64,000 nt of DNA from Microbacterium sp. (GTDB lineage Bacteria > Actinomycetota > Actinomycetes > Actinomycetales > Microbacteriaceae). The notes beneath the pieces were generated by a model. The model saw only the letters and a list, made by a program, of their open reading frames with translations. It was not told the DNA's origin and made no database searches. Location: the NCBI RefSeq assembly GCF_031179285.1, contig NZ_JAPSHY010000001.1, positions 62,001 to 126,000 on the forward strand, read 5' to 3'. The translations under genes were made by a program, and so were the position numbers. Of this stretch, positions 43,195 through 51,515 are shown piece by piece (position 1 is the first letter of the stretch; each line of letters starts with the position of its first letter).

Positions 43195-44325
43195 TCAGCG
43201 GGGTCGGCGCGAGCCGATCGGATCGTTGCGGCGTCCCTCCCGGCTGGCGAGACGGGCGTCCGCGAAGAGCCATCGCGGACGCGGTTCGATGAGCGGCCGG
43301 AACAGCGCCCGCACGGGCTTGGTCGCGAGGGCGAGCGCGAGCACCACCGAGAGAACGGTCACGAGGGGGAGCCAGAGCCAGGTCGGCTCGAGATCGCGCA
43401 GCGCGCCGGACTCGCGGAACGGGTAGAGAACGAACGAATGCAGGAGGAAGACGTACATCGTGTACTGGCCGAAGTGGGTCCACCAGTGGGTGCCGCGAGG
43501 GATCAGCGCGAAGAACGCGGCGCTGAGAATCACGGCGAGCAGCATGAGGCCGATGCGGACGCCTCCCGCCCACCACTGCTCTCCGCCGAGGTCTGCGTAG
43601 GCATCCTCGTAGAAGAGCCAGTGCCGCAGATCGACCGCCTGCCAGACGTCGATCCAGCGCCACGCTGCCCACCCGGTCGCCGCCAGCAGCACGACGGCGC
43701 AGACGCGCAGCCACCACGGTCGGAAGTCGAGAAGGCGCAGCCGGTCGACGATGTCATGTTCGCGCAGCCACCAGCCCAAGGCGAAGAACGGCAGCAGGCC
43801 CAGTGTGCGCGACAGGGAGAACGTGCTGTCGACGTTGGGGAGATACCCGACGCCGATCGAAATGGCGACGGTCCACAGCAGCGGCCAGCGCAGCAGGGCG
43901 AGGTAGGGGAGCACGAGCCGGAAGATCCCGAGGGCGAGCAGGAACCACAGCGTCCACGACGGCTGCGTCGGGTTCGGGTTGGCCTGGCCTTCCACCAGCC
44001 ACTTGGTGAGCGTCCAGAGCAGCTCGAAGATCACATAGGGAACGATGATGTCGGTGATCACCCTGGCCATCTGCAGCTTCGTCGGCGCTCCCGCCTTGGA
44101 GAAATAGCCCGAGATGATCGCGAAGGCGGGCATGTGGAACGCATACACGGTCAGGTAGAACGCCAGCGCGATGTCCGAGTCGTAGATCAGGCGCTGGATC
44201 GCGTGCCCCAGGACGACGAGGACGATGCACGCATAACGCGCGTTGTCCCAGAAGGGCACGCGTCGACGGGGTTTGGTCACCGACCCTGTCACCGGCTTCG
44301 TGGCGTCCGCCTCGGCGCTGCTCAT
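43195..44325 (-). CDS. Acyltransferase family 3 membrane protein
   Basis: Integral membrane acyltransferase of 376 residues with about ten helices, of the OafA/fucose-4-O-acetylase-like branch. The first helix region reads FWDNARYACIVLVVLGHAIQ, with the conserved Arg and His of the family, followed by FHMPAFAIISGYFSKAG. Such proteins acetylate or succinylate cell-surface sugars. The nearby glycosyltransferase and UDP-glucose dehydrogenase genes make a surface-glycan role plausible. Confidence 0.87.
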   Translation of the reverse strand: MSSAEADATKPVTGSVTKPRRRVPFWDNARYACIVLVVLGHAIQRLIYDSDIALAFYLTVYAFHMPAFAIISGYFSKAGAPTKLQMARVITDIIVPYVIFELLWTLTKWLVEGQANPNPTQPSWTLWFLLALGIFRLVLPYLALLRWPLLWTVAISIGVGYLPNVDSTFSLSRTLGLLPFFALGWWLREHDIVDRLRLLDFRPWWLRVCAVVLLAATGWAAWRWIDVWQAVDLRHWLFYEDAYADLGGEQWWAGGVRIGLMLLAVILSAAFFALIPRGTHWWTHFGQYTMYVFLLHSFVLYPFRESGALRDLEPTWLWLPLVTVLSVVLALALATKPVRALFRPLIEPRPRWLFADARLASREGRRNDPIGSRRPR

Positions 44326-44331
44326 TCTCTG

Positions 44332-44337
44332 AGGCTA
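44332..44337 (-). promoter_or_regulatory. -10 hexamer TAGCCT for the acyltransferase gene
   Basis: It ends 6 nt before the ATG at 44325. Confidence 0.6.
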
Positions 44338-44353
44338 CCGCCCGGGAATAAAG

Positions 44354-44392
44354 TTGCTTCGACGGCGTTGACTCAGATACATTCACATGAAT
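44354..44392 (+). promoter_or_regulatory. Promoter with embedded palindrome before the flavin monooxygenase gene
   Basis: TTGCTT (44354-44359) and TACATT (44378-44383) are 18 bp apart, a good sigma-A-type promoter. Overlapping the -10 hexamer is ATTCA-CA-TGAAT (44381-44392), a palindrome, within the TACATTCACA also found before yceI. A repressor bound here would block RNA polymerase. Confidence 0.55.
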
Positions 44393-44437
44393 AGAACCGG
44401 ATGCCGAGTCATCCGATTCGGAGAAGACGGAGCAATC

Positions 44438-45664
44438 ATGAGCGAGCAGTCAGGCGCACAGGCGATGCAGTTCGGCATCATGTCGGTCAGCGACATCACC
44501 CGTGATCCTGTGAGCGGAGTCACATCGAGCGAGCAGGAGCGGATCAAGGCGACACTCGCCATCGCCAAGCACAGCGAAGAGGTCGGTCTCGATGTCTTCG
44601 CGATCGGCGAGCATCACAATCCGCCGTTCTGGTCGTCCAGCCCGACCACATTCCTCGCAGCCCTCGCCGCGCACACCGAGCGGCTGATCGTCTCGACCTC
44701 GACGACCTTGATCACCACGAATGACCCGGTGCGCATCGCGGAGGAGTACTCGATGCTGCAGCACGTCTCGGATGGGCGGATGGACCTCATGCTCGGACGA
44801 GGGAACACCGGTCCGGTGTACCCCTGGTTCGGGCAGGACATCCGCCAGGGACTGCCGCTCGCGATCGAGAACTACGCGCTGCTTCACAAGCTGTGGCGAG
44901 AGGACGTCGTCGATTTCGAGGGCAAGTTCCGCACTCCGCTGCAGGGATTCACGTCGACTCCGCGGCCGCTCGACGGCGTCGCACCGTTCGTCTGGCACGG
45001 ATCGATCCGCACGCCCGAGATCGCTGAGCAGGCCGCCTATTACGGCGACGGGTTCTTCGCGAACAACATCTTCTGGCCCAAGGAGCACTACCAGCGCCTG
45101 ATCGAACTGTATCGGCAGCGCTTCGCGCACTACGGTCACGGAACGCCGGAGCAGGCGATCGTCGGTCTCGGCGGGCAGGTCTTCATGCGCCAGAACTCGC
45201 AGGACGCGGTCAACGAATTCCGGCCCTTCTTCGACAACGCTCCGGTGTACGGGCACGGTCCCAGCATGGAGGACTTCACCGAGATGACACCGCTGACGGT
45301 GGGTTCCCCGCAGCAGGTCATCGATCGGTACGCCGCGATGCGCGACCACTACGGCGACTACCAGCGCCAGCTGTTCCTCATCGATCACGCCGGTCTGCCG
45401 CTGAAGACCGTGCTGGAACAGCTCGACATCCTCGGTTCCGACGTCGTGCCGGTGCTTCGCAAGGAACTCGCGAAGGATCGCCCTTCCACCGTTCCGGATG
45501 CACCGACCCACGCCGCCCGCGTGAAGGCGGAGTACGGTGACGGACCGACGCGGCAGGCGCGCCCCGGAGCCAACCGCGGTGACAACCTCACCGGCGATTC
45601 GCCCTATCAGGACACGCCGGCACCGGCAGGCGCCGCCTTCGGGCTCGGCCGGAAGGAGGTCTGA
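44438..45664 (+). CDS. LLM-class flavin-dependent monooxygenase
   Basis: Luciferase-like (beta/alpha)8 enzyme using reduced FMN and oxygen; 408 residues. It shows LDVFAIGEHHNPPF, the TTLITTNDPVRIAEEYSMLQHVSDGRMDLMLGRG block and WHGSIRTPEIAEQAAYYGDG. The C-terminal 50 residues form a Pro/Gly-rich tail. The ATG at 44438 is preferred; an upstream in-frame ATG at 44387 lies inside the promoter palindrome. The FMN reductase gene begins 1 nt after its stop, so the two form a two-component system. Confidence 0.92.
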   Translation: MSEQSGAQAMQFGIMSVSDITRDPVSGVTSSEQERIKATLAIAKHSEEVGLDVFAIGEHHNPPFWSSSPTTFLAALAAHTERLIVSTSTTLITTNDPVRIAEEYSMLQHVSDGRMDLMLGRGNTGPVYPWFGQDIRQGLPLAIENYALLHKLWREDVVDFEGKFRTPLQGFTSTPRPLDGVAPFVWHGSIRTPEIAEQAAYYGDGFFANNIFWPKEHYQRLIELYRQRFAHYGHGTPEQAIVGLGGQVFMRQNSQDAVNEFRPFFDNAPVYGHGPSMEDFTEMTPLTVGSPQQVIDRYAAMRDHYGDYQRQLFLIDHAGLPLKTVLEQLDILGSDVVPVLRKELAKDRPSTVPDAPTHAARVKAEYGDGPTRQARPGANRGDNLTGDSPYQDTPAPAGAAFGLGRKEV

Positions 45665-45665
45665 C

Positions 45666-46310
45666 ATGATCACTCGTCGCATCGCCGTCGTCTCGGCAGG
45701 GCTGTCCAACCCCTCATCGACCCGCATGCTGGCGGACCGGCTGGCCGCTGAGACCGTGAAGGCACTCGCAGGTCACGATGTGGATGCCCGCGTCGACGTG
45801 ATCGAGCTGCGCGACCACGCGCACGACATCACGAACAATCTGCTGACGGGATTCGCGCCGCCGGCGCTGGAGTCTGCGATCAACTCGGTGGTGTCGGCCG
45901 ATGCACTCATTGTGGTGACGCCGATCTTCTCCACGAGCTACTCCGGCCTTTTCAAGTCCTTCATCGATGTGCTCGATCCTGACTCGCTCACCGGCAAGCC
46001 CGTCCTGATCGGCGCGAACGCCGGAACGGCGCGGCACTCACTCGCCATCGACTATGCGATCCGTCCTCTCTTCGCATATCTGCATGCCGAGCCGGTCTCG
46101 ACCGGCGTGTTCGCGGCATCAAGCGACTGGGGCGCCGCGGGAGACGACGTCGCTCCGCTGGCGAAGCGCGTGGAGAAGGGCGCACGAGAACTTGCGGATG
46201 CCATCGTGCGTCGCGACGTGTCCGCGTCCGCCGATCCATACGACCCGGCGACGTATCTCGGCGAGGGGCGCTCGTTCGGGCACATGCTGGGCGGGCTCGC
46301 AGGGGAGTGA
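45666..46310 (+). CDS. NADPH-dependent FMN reductase
   Basis: Flavodoxin-like reductase (214 residues) of the CE1759/NAD(P)H:FMN family, supplying reduced FMN to the monooxygenase in front of it. The phosphate-binding loop SAGLSNPSSTRMLAD is at residues 10-24, followed by the VVTPIFSTSYSGLFKSFID motif typical of this fold and the GANAGTARHSLAIDYAIRPLFAYL segment. Confidence 0.92.
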   Translation: MITRRIAVVSAGLSNPSSTRMLADRLAAETVKALAGHDVDARVDVIELRDHAHDITNNLLTGFAPPALESAINSVVSADALIVVTPIFSTSYSGLFKSFIDVLDPDSLTGKPVLIGANAGTARHSLAIDYAIRPLFAYLHAEPVSTGVFAASSDWGAAGDDVAPLAKRVEKGARELADAIVRRDVSASADPYDPATYLGEGRSFGHMLGGLAGE

Positions 46311-46340
46311 GCGCAGCGTTCGCGCGCGCCTGAGGTGTGG

Positions 46341-46379
46341 AAGGATGCGGGTCCGATGAGCATCGGATCCCGCATCCTT
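46341..46379. terminator. Terminator after the FMN reductase gene
   Basis: AAGGATGCGGG-TCCGAT and ATCGGA-TCCCGCATCCTT pair with a single bulged base over 17 bp; loop 4 nt. It serves two convergent genes. Confidence 0.82.
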
Positions 46380-46386
46380 CGTGCGG

Positions 46387-46563
46387 TCAACCGCTCTTGC
46401 GTCGGAACTCGCGCCGCGTCTGCGGTGCGTGCGCGCCGTGCACGGCGGAATCGCCGTCGAGGTGAGCCTCGCCCTGCCGGTGCTGCGCGTTCTTCTTCTC
46501 GAGCGCTTCCTTGAACTTGCGCTTCATCTCCTCCGCGGAGGTGGCGCCTTCTTCCGTGCTCAT
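46387..46563 (-). CDS. DUF5302 family small protein
   Basis: A 58-residue hydrophilic protein, MSTEEGATSAEEMKRKFKEA and on to a basic C-terminus (RREFRRKSG), matching the DUF5302 pattern of small actinobacterial proteins with a conserved EEMKRKFKEALEKK helix followed by a His/Gly/Asp-rich part. The start is fixed by TAGGCT 7 nt upstream. The function of the family is unknown; the charged helix suggests a binding partner or nucleic acid. Confidence 0.85.
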   Translation of the reverse strand: MSTEEGATSAEEMKRKFKEALEKKNAQHRQGEAHLDGDSAVHGAHAPQTRREFRRKSG

Positions 46564-46570
46564 GTTCGCC

Positions 46571-46576
46571 AGCCTA
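46571..46576 (-). promoter_or_regulatory. -10 hexamer TAGGCT for the DUF5302 gene
   Basis: Spacing of 7 nt to the ATG at 46563. Confidence 0.6.
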
Positions 46577-46602
46577 GGGCACTGCCGCCGCGCGCGGGGA
46601 GG

Positions 46603-47187
46603 TCAGCGGCTCGCCCGGCGCACGATGACGTCGATGAGAAGACCCATGCAGACCGCGACGGCGACCGACACCGGAACGGCCACCAGCGCGCCGCCAGGAA
46701 GGATGGCGGCCACTGCGGCGCCGATGGACGCCTGGTACACGGCCCATCCGATGGCGGCAGCCGCGACGAGGGCGAGATAGCGGGGCGGGTGGATGCGGGA
46801 GGCCCCGGCGACGAGATTGATCGCCAGCCGGGCGAAAGGCACGAAGCGGGCTGTGAACAGCACGGTGGCGGTGCCGGCGTCCAGACGCAACCGCGCCCAG
46901 TCGAGCGCCTGCTGCACACGTGGTGCGCGCATCCAGCGCCAGCGATCGGTGCCGACGAAGCGACCGATGAGATAGCACGACGCGTCCCCCAGGCAAGCAG
47001 CCGCCGAAGCACAGCCGATGACCGCCCAGAGCGGGGGCGTTCCCGATGTCCCCGAGAACGCGCCGAGAGCGGTCACCGCGATCTCGCCCGGGATGACCAC
47101 GAGGAAGGCGTCGCCGTAGACGAGCAGGCTCATCACCACGAGCGCCCACGGCCCGGACATCGCTTCGGTGAGAACGTCGGTTGGCAC
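46603..47187 (-). CDS. DedA family membrane protein
   Basis: Member of the DedA/SNARE-associated superfamily of half-hairpin membrane proteins, some of which flip undecaprenyl phosphate or phospholipids. The 194 residues show GDAFLVVIPGEIAVTALGAF, a GRFVG loop and the RFVPFARLAINLVAGASRI motif with its conserved Arg residues. The GTG at 47187 gives a normal start; CAGAGT ends 6 nt upstream, a weak leaderless match. Longer upstream reading frame lacks family similarity. Confidence 0.85.
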   Translation of the reverse strand: MPTDVLTEAMSGPWALVVMSLLVYGDAFLVVIPGEIAVTALGAFSGTSGTPPLWAVIGCASAAACLGDASCYLIGRFVGTDRWRWMRAPRVQQALDWARLRLDAGTATVLFTARFVPFARLAINLVAGASRIHPPRYLALVAAAAIGWAVYQASIGAAVAAILPGGALVAVPVSVAVAVCMGLLIDVIVRRASR

Positions 47188-47326
47188 GGGGCCACTCTGC
47201 CGCGCGCCGGTGAACGGCAACCAAAGACCGGATAGCCGGTGACCGGCGCTCCAGCATCCGGTGAACATCTGGTGCACCCACCCGTTTCCGCGACTTCCGC
47301 GTCACAAGCGCCGTCATCCTGATGAC

Positions 47327-49267
47327 GTGAGAGTCGCGATCGTGACCGAGTCCTTCCTTCCGCACATGAACGGCGTCACCGGGTCGGTGATGCAGATCCT
47401 GCGCCATCTCGAGCGGAGCGGCCACGACGCACACGTCATCGCTCCCGCCGCGGCCGGCATGCCCGCAGAGGTGAGCGGCGCCGTCGTCGAAGCGATTCCC
47501 AGCGTCGCCCTTCCGGGCTATCGCAACGTGCGCGTCGGAACGTCGCCCGCCGGTCGGGTTGCGACGTCGCTGCGGCGCTTCCAGCCGGACGTCGTGCATC
47601 TGGCATCGCCCTTCGCCCTCGGGTGGCGCGGCGTGCTCGCTGCAGACAGGCTCGACCTGGCATCGGTCGCCGCCTATCAGACCGACGTCGCCGCCTACAC
47701 CGAGCGCTATCGGATCGCGGCCACCACGGGGATCGCGCAGACCCACATCGCCCGGCTGCACCGTCGGGCGACGCTCACGCTCGCTCCCTCGGTCGAGTCG
47801 GCGCAGCAACTCGAGCGGCTCGGCGTGGACCGGATCCGGCGCTGGGGTCGGGGCGTGGATTCCGATCGATTCCGGCCGGAAAGGCGCGACCATGCCCTGC
47901 GGGCCCAGTGGGGGGCGGAGGTCATCGTCGGGTACGTGGGCAGACTCGCACCCGAGAAGCAGGTGGAGGACCTCGCGGCCCTGCACGGCCTCCCCGGCAT
48001 CCGGCTGGTGATCGTGGGAGACGGGCCCACCAGGAGCCGGCTCGAGCGGCTGCTGCCCGAGGCGCTGTTCCTGGGACATCTCGATGGCGACGCGCTCGCC
48101 ACGACGATGGCATCCTTCGACATCTTCGTTCACCCGGGGGAGAGCGAGACCTTCGGGCAGACGCTCCAGGAGGCGCATGCGAGCGGCGTTCCCGTCATCG
48201 CGACGGGTCGCGGGGGGCCGCTGGATCTGGTGCGGATGGGGGTGGACGGCTGGCTGTATCGCCCCGGTGACATGGAGGACCTTCGAATGCGGGTGGCGGA
48301 TCTCGCCGGCGACGCCAGGAAGCGGCGGGCCTTCGGCGAAGCCGGGCATGACGCCGTTCAGGGTCGCTCGTGGGCCAGCGTGTGCGACCAGCTTCTCGGT
48401 CACTTCGAGGAGGCTCGTTCGCTGCGCCCGGTCGACGCGAGGCTGCGCGCTCGCCGAGTGGTCAGGCCCGAGCCGTCGTCGATTGCGGCGCCGCGGCGGT
48501 GGCGGCGCTACGTCGCCCTCGGCGACTCGCTGACCGAGGGGCTGTGCGACCCGGCGCCCGACGGAGCCCTGCGCGGATGGGCCGATCGTCTGGCGCTGCT
48601 CTTGGCCGCGCGCGGCGGTCTGCACTACGCCAACCTCGCGATCCGGTCGAAGCGGGTCGCCGATGTGTGCGGCGCGCAGTTGCAGCGAGCACTGGAGCTG
48701 CGGCCCGACCTCGTGTCCGTCTTGATCGGTGCGAACGACCTGGTCAAGCACCGCACGGACGTCGCCGCTCTTGCGGCCGACTTGGAGGAGGCGGTGTCGC
48801 AGTTGCGGGGGACCGGTGCGGATGTGCTGCTGGTGACGCCGTTCCTCCCCGGTCGTCGCGCAGCCTCGATCTACACCGCTCGGTTCGCCGCATTCGCCAC
48901 AGCGCTCGCCGGCATCGCTGCGAGGACCGGTGCGATCCTCATCGACACCGACCTGCACCCGTCACTTCAGGAACGACCCAACTGGGGAGAGGATCTCGTG
49001 CATCTCAGCAGCCGCGGCCATCGCTTCCTCGCGTACCGAGCAGGAGAGGTGCTGGGCGTGCCGCACGCCGATGCGCTCGGCGTGCTCGATGCAGCACTTC
49101 ACGAGCACGAGACCATCGGCACCGGGCTGTGGTGGCGACGTCACGCATTGCCCTGGGTGTGGCGTCGGCTGCACGGCAGAGCTGCCGGTGACGGCCGAGT
49201 CGCGAAGCACAGGGACTACGTCTATCTCGGCCGGTCGACGGCGATGCAGGGCATCAGCGTGCCGTGA
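47327..49267 (+). CDS. Fusion of GT4 glycosyltransferase and SGNH hydrolase
   Basis: One uninterrupted frame of 646 residues. Residues 1-370 form a GT4 glycosyltransferase of the GDP-mannose-dependent MgtA/PimB-like type: RVAIVTESFLPHMNGVTGSV, the VGYVGRLAPEKQVEDL strand and the E-x7-E motif in HPGESETFGQTLQEA. Residues 393-600 form an SGNH hydrolase: block I GDS401-LTEG, block III GAND, block V D556-LVH559. A basic linker (RLRARRVVRPEPSSIAAPRR) joins them. SGNH enzymes often remove or transfer acyl groups on glycans, so the fusion could mannosylate and deacylate the same lipid or glycan. The GTG start has no clear ribosome site; CATCCT lies 6 nt upstream. Confidence 0.88.
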   Translation: MRVAIVTESFLPHMNGVTGSVMQILRHLERSGHDAHVIAPAAAGMPAEVSGAVVEAIPSVALPGYRNVRVGTSPAGRVATSLRRFQPDVVHLASPFALGWRGVLAADRLDLASVAAYQTDVAAYTERYRIAATTGIAQTHIARLHRRATLTLAPSVESAQQLERLGVDRIRRWGRGVDSDRFRPERRDHALRAQWGAEVIVGYVGRLAPEKQVEDLAALHGLPGIRLVIVGDGPTRSRLERLLPEALFLGHLDGDALATTMASFDIFVHPGESETFGQTLQEAHASGVPVIATGRGGPLDLVRMGVDGWLYRPGDMEDLRMRVADLAGDARKRRAFGEAGHDAVQGRSWASVCDQLLGHFEEARSLRPVDARLRARRVVRPEPSSIAAPRRWRRYVALGDSLTEGLCDPAPDGALRGWADRLALLLAARGGLHYANLAIRSKRVADVCGAQLQRALELRPDLVSVLIGANDLVKHRTDVAALAADLEEAVSQLRGTGADVLLVTPFLPGRRAASIYTARFAAFATALAGIAARTGAILIDTDLHPSLQERPNWGEDLVHLSSRGHRFLAYRAGEVLGVPHADALGVLDAALHEHETIGTGLWWRRHALPWVWRRLHGRAAGDGRVAKHRDYVYLGRSTAMQGISVP

Positions 49268-49305
49268 CCACTCCGCAGCCGGCGCACCGGTGTCGCCCCC
49301 GCGTC

Positions 49306-49311
49306 TAGGCT
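49306..49311 (+). promoter_or_regulatory. -10 hexamer TAGGCT for the nucleotidyltransferase gene
   Basis: Spacing of 7 nt to the ATG at 49319. Confidence 0.58.
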
Positions 49312-49318
49312 CATCGCC

Positions 49319-50008
49319 ATGGAACATCTCGACCTCGCGCGGAGGTTCGTCGCTCGGCACTTTCCTGCGGCCTCGATCGCCGTGGTCGCCGGGAGCACGG
49401 CCAGGGGAACGCGAACGGCGACGAGCGACATCGACCTGCTGATCGTGGGGGACGACACCTTCGGCGGCGATCAGGAGAGCCTCGCTGCGGGGTTCGAATT
49501 CGAGGGCGAGTTCATCGAGGTGTTCGCTTACACCTTCGCGGGATTCCGTCGGTGGGCGGAGCGGGCGATGGCCCAGCACCGTCCGGTCGTCGTGCACATG
49601 CTCGTCGAGGGAATCGAGGTGCGCGGAGGCGACGAGCTGGAGCGGCTGCGGGTGCAGTGGCGCCAGGCTCTGTCGACGGGACCGACGGTCGACGCCCACG
49701 AGATTGCGTTCCGTCGCTACGTGATCACCGATCTTCTCGACGACCTCAGGGATGGAACCGACCCTCTCGAGCGACACGTCGTCGCCTCGCTCTTGTTCGA
49801 GCGGACGGCAGAGCTGATGCTGCTCTCCGGCGGGCGCTGGATCGGGGCGGGGAAGTACCTGCCGCGGCGACTGCGCGAGTTCAGCGCTGAGCGCGCCGAG
49901 GCGTTGGCACGGCCGCTGCTCGACGGCGACCTCGAGCTGTTCGTGGCGCAGGTCGATCGCGAGCTCGAGGCTGCCGGCGGCCGAGTCCAGGCCGGGTTCG
50001 TGCGCTGA
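49319..50008 (+). CDS. Nucleotidyltransferase-domain protein
   Basis: A 229-residue protein with the polymerase-beta-like signature GST-x7-SDIDLLIV (residues 25-42), where the two Asp residues bind metal. The N-terminal domain resembles aminoglycoside nucleotidyltransferases and MNT-type proteins; the C-terminal half is helical (HEPN-like or substrate domain, about 130-225). No HEPN toxin partner is adjacent. Target molecule unknown. Confidence 0.82.
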   Translation: MEHLDLARRFVARHFPAASIAVVAGSTARGTRTATSDIDLLIVGDDTFGGDQESLAAGFEFEGEFIEVFAYTFAGFRRWAERAMAQHRPVVVHMLVEGIEVRGGDELERLRVQWRQALSTGPTVDAHEIAFRRYVITDLLDDLRDGTDPLERHVVASLLFERTAELMLLSGGRWIGAGKYLPRRLREFSAERAEALARPLLDGDLELFVAQVDRELEAAGGRVQAGFVR

Positions 50009-50086
50009 CCAGGGCGCCGTGACCCGATGGGCACGCTGTGACCGACGTCACCTGGCGCAATGCGGGGGTGTCGAACGTGCCGCCGC

Positions 50087-51397
50087 TCAGCGCCGCCCCA
50101 TGCCGTGATAGGTCCAGCCGGCCGCTCGCCATGCAGCAGCATCCAGGCAGTTGCGCCCATCGATCACGACGCGTCCGCGGACGAGTCCGGCCGCGTGCCG
50201 AGGTGTGAGCTCGCGACGATACAGCTCCCACTCCGTCACCACGACGACCGCGTCGGCCTCGCGAAGTGCGTCATCACGCTCATCTGCGTAGCCGAGCTGG
50301 GGGTGAGCCGCCCGTGCGTTGTCGAGGGCGGCGGGATCCGTCACGACCACATCGGCCCCGAGTCCTCGCAGCCGCACAGCCACGTCGAGGGCGGGGGAGT
50401 CGCGGATGTCGTCGCTGAAGGGCTTGAATGCGGCGCCCAGCACGGCGATGCGCTTGCCGAACACGAGTCCGCCGAGGGCGTCGACGACGAGTTGCACTGC
50501 GCGATCCCGTCGTCGGAGGTTGATCGCGTCGACCTCGCGCAGGAAGCCGACGGCGTCGCCACGCCCGAGCTCCTCCGCTCGTGCGGCGAAAGCGCGGATG
50601 TCCTTGGGCAGGCACCCGCCGCCGAACCCGATGCCCGCGCCCAGATACCGTCGCCCGATGCGGGTGTCGTGACCGAGCGCCTCGGCGAGCAGGGTCACAT
50701 CCGCCTGCGCGACCTCGGCGATCTCGGCCATCGCATTGATGAACGAGATCTTCGTGGCGAGGAAGGCGTTCGCGGCACCCTTGACCAGCTCAGCGGTGGC
50801 GAGATCCGTGACGAGGAACGGCGACCCCGAAGCGAGGGGTGCGGCGTACACCTCACGCAGAACGTCGGCTGCGCAGCTGCCGTTCGCGTCGGGAGCCACA
50901 CCCACCACGATCCGGTCGGGAGTGATCGTGTCGTGCACGGCCCAGCCCTCGCGCAGGAACTCCGGGTTCCACGCCAGCGTCGCACCGGTCGTTCTGATGC
51001 GCCCCGCGATGCCCGCCGCCGTCCCGACCGGAACCGTCGACTTGCCTGCGAGGACATCGCCGGGGCGCAGGTGGGGGTGCAGGGCCTCGACCGCCGCGTC
51101 GACGAATCGCAGATCGGCCGCATGACCACCCGGCACCTGCGGTGTCCCGACAGCGAGGAAATGCACGGCGGATCCGGCGGCATCCTCCACTCGAGTGCTG
51201 AACCGCAACCGCCCGGACGCGATTCCCTCCTTCAGGAGCTCCGACAGACGCGGCTCGTAGAACGGTGCGTGTCCGGAGGCGAGCGAGACCACCTTCTGCT
51301 CATCGACGTCGATGCCGACGACGTCGTGTCCGAGTGAGGCCATCGCAGCGGCGTGCACGGCACCGAGGTACCCGCAGCCGATCACTGACATGCGCAT
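50087..51397 (-). CDS. ugd: UDP-glucose 6-dehydrogenase
   Basis: Oxidises UDP-glucose to UDP-glucuronate with two NAD+ (436 residues). The N-terminal Rossmann domain starts IGCGYLGAVHAAAMASLGHDVVGID; the central domain has the catalytic Cys in GFGGGCLPKDIRAF; the C-terminal domain has AFKPFSDDIRDSPALDV. The start at 51397 (MRMSVIGCG) puts the dinucleotide fold at the N-terminus; no longer conserved extension is seen upstream. With the glycosyltransferase fusion and acyltransferase nearby it points to surface-polysaccharide synthesis. Confidence 0.93.
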   Translation of the reverse strand: MRMSVIGCGYLGAVHAAAMASLGHDVVGIDVDEQKVVSLASGHAPFYEPRLSELLKEGIASGRLRFSTRVEDAAGSAVHFLAVGTPQVPGGHAADLRFVDAAVEALHPHLRPGDVLAGKSTVPVGTAAGIAGRIRTTGATLAWNPEFLREGWAVHDTITPDRIVVGVAPDANGSCAADVLREVYAAPLASGSPFLVTDLATAELVKGAANAFLATKISFINAMAEIAEVAQADVTLLAEALGHDTRIGRRYLGAGIGFGGGCLPKDIRAFAARAEELGRGDAVGFLREVDAINLRRRDRAVQLVVDALGGLVFGKRIAVLGAAFKPFSDDIRDSPALDVAVRLRGLGADVVVTDPAALDNARAAHPQLGYADERDDALREADAVVVVTEWELYRRELTPRHAAGLVRGRVVIDGRNCLDAAAWRAAGWTYHGMGRR

Positions 51398-51515
51398 GTC
51401 GACAGCCCATCGGATGCCGCTCTCCGTGGTGCATCGCACGCGTGAACAGATCATGGCCGATCGGTGACCAGGCGGCGCCGGGAGCTGTGGAAGCGGGATT
51501 CGGGGGGCCCGCTGG

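Noticed and set aside
44387..44437. Earlier ATG start for the flavin monooxygenase at 44387
   Set aside because: That ATG lies in the promoter palindrome near the expected transcript start, and the extra 17 residues are not conserved-looking.
46574..48958. A 794-codon open frame on the minus strand opposite the glycosyltransferase fusion
   Set aside because: It overlaps three supported genes (DedA, the fusion, and part of DUF5302 region), carries no domain, and is explained by high GC content.
41471..51515. The rpsO-pnp interval as a prophage, integron or transposon
   Set aside because: No integrase, transposase, direct-repeat ends, tRNA site or clear shift in codon use was seen.
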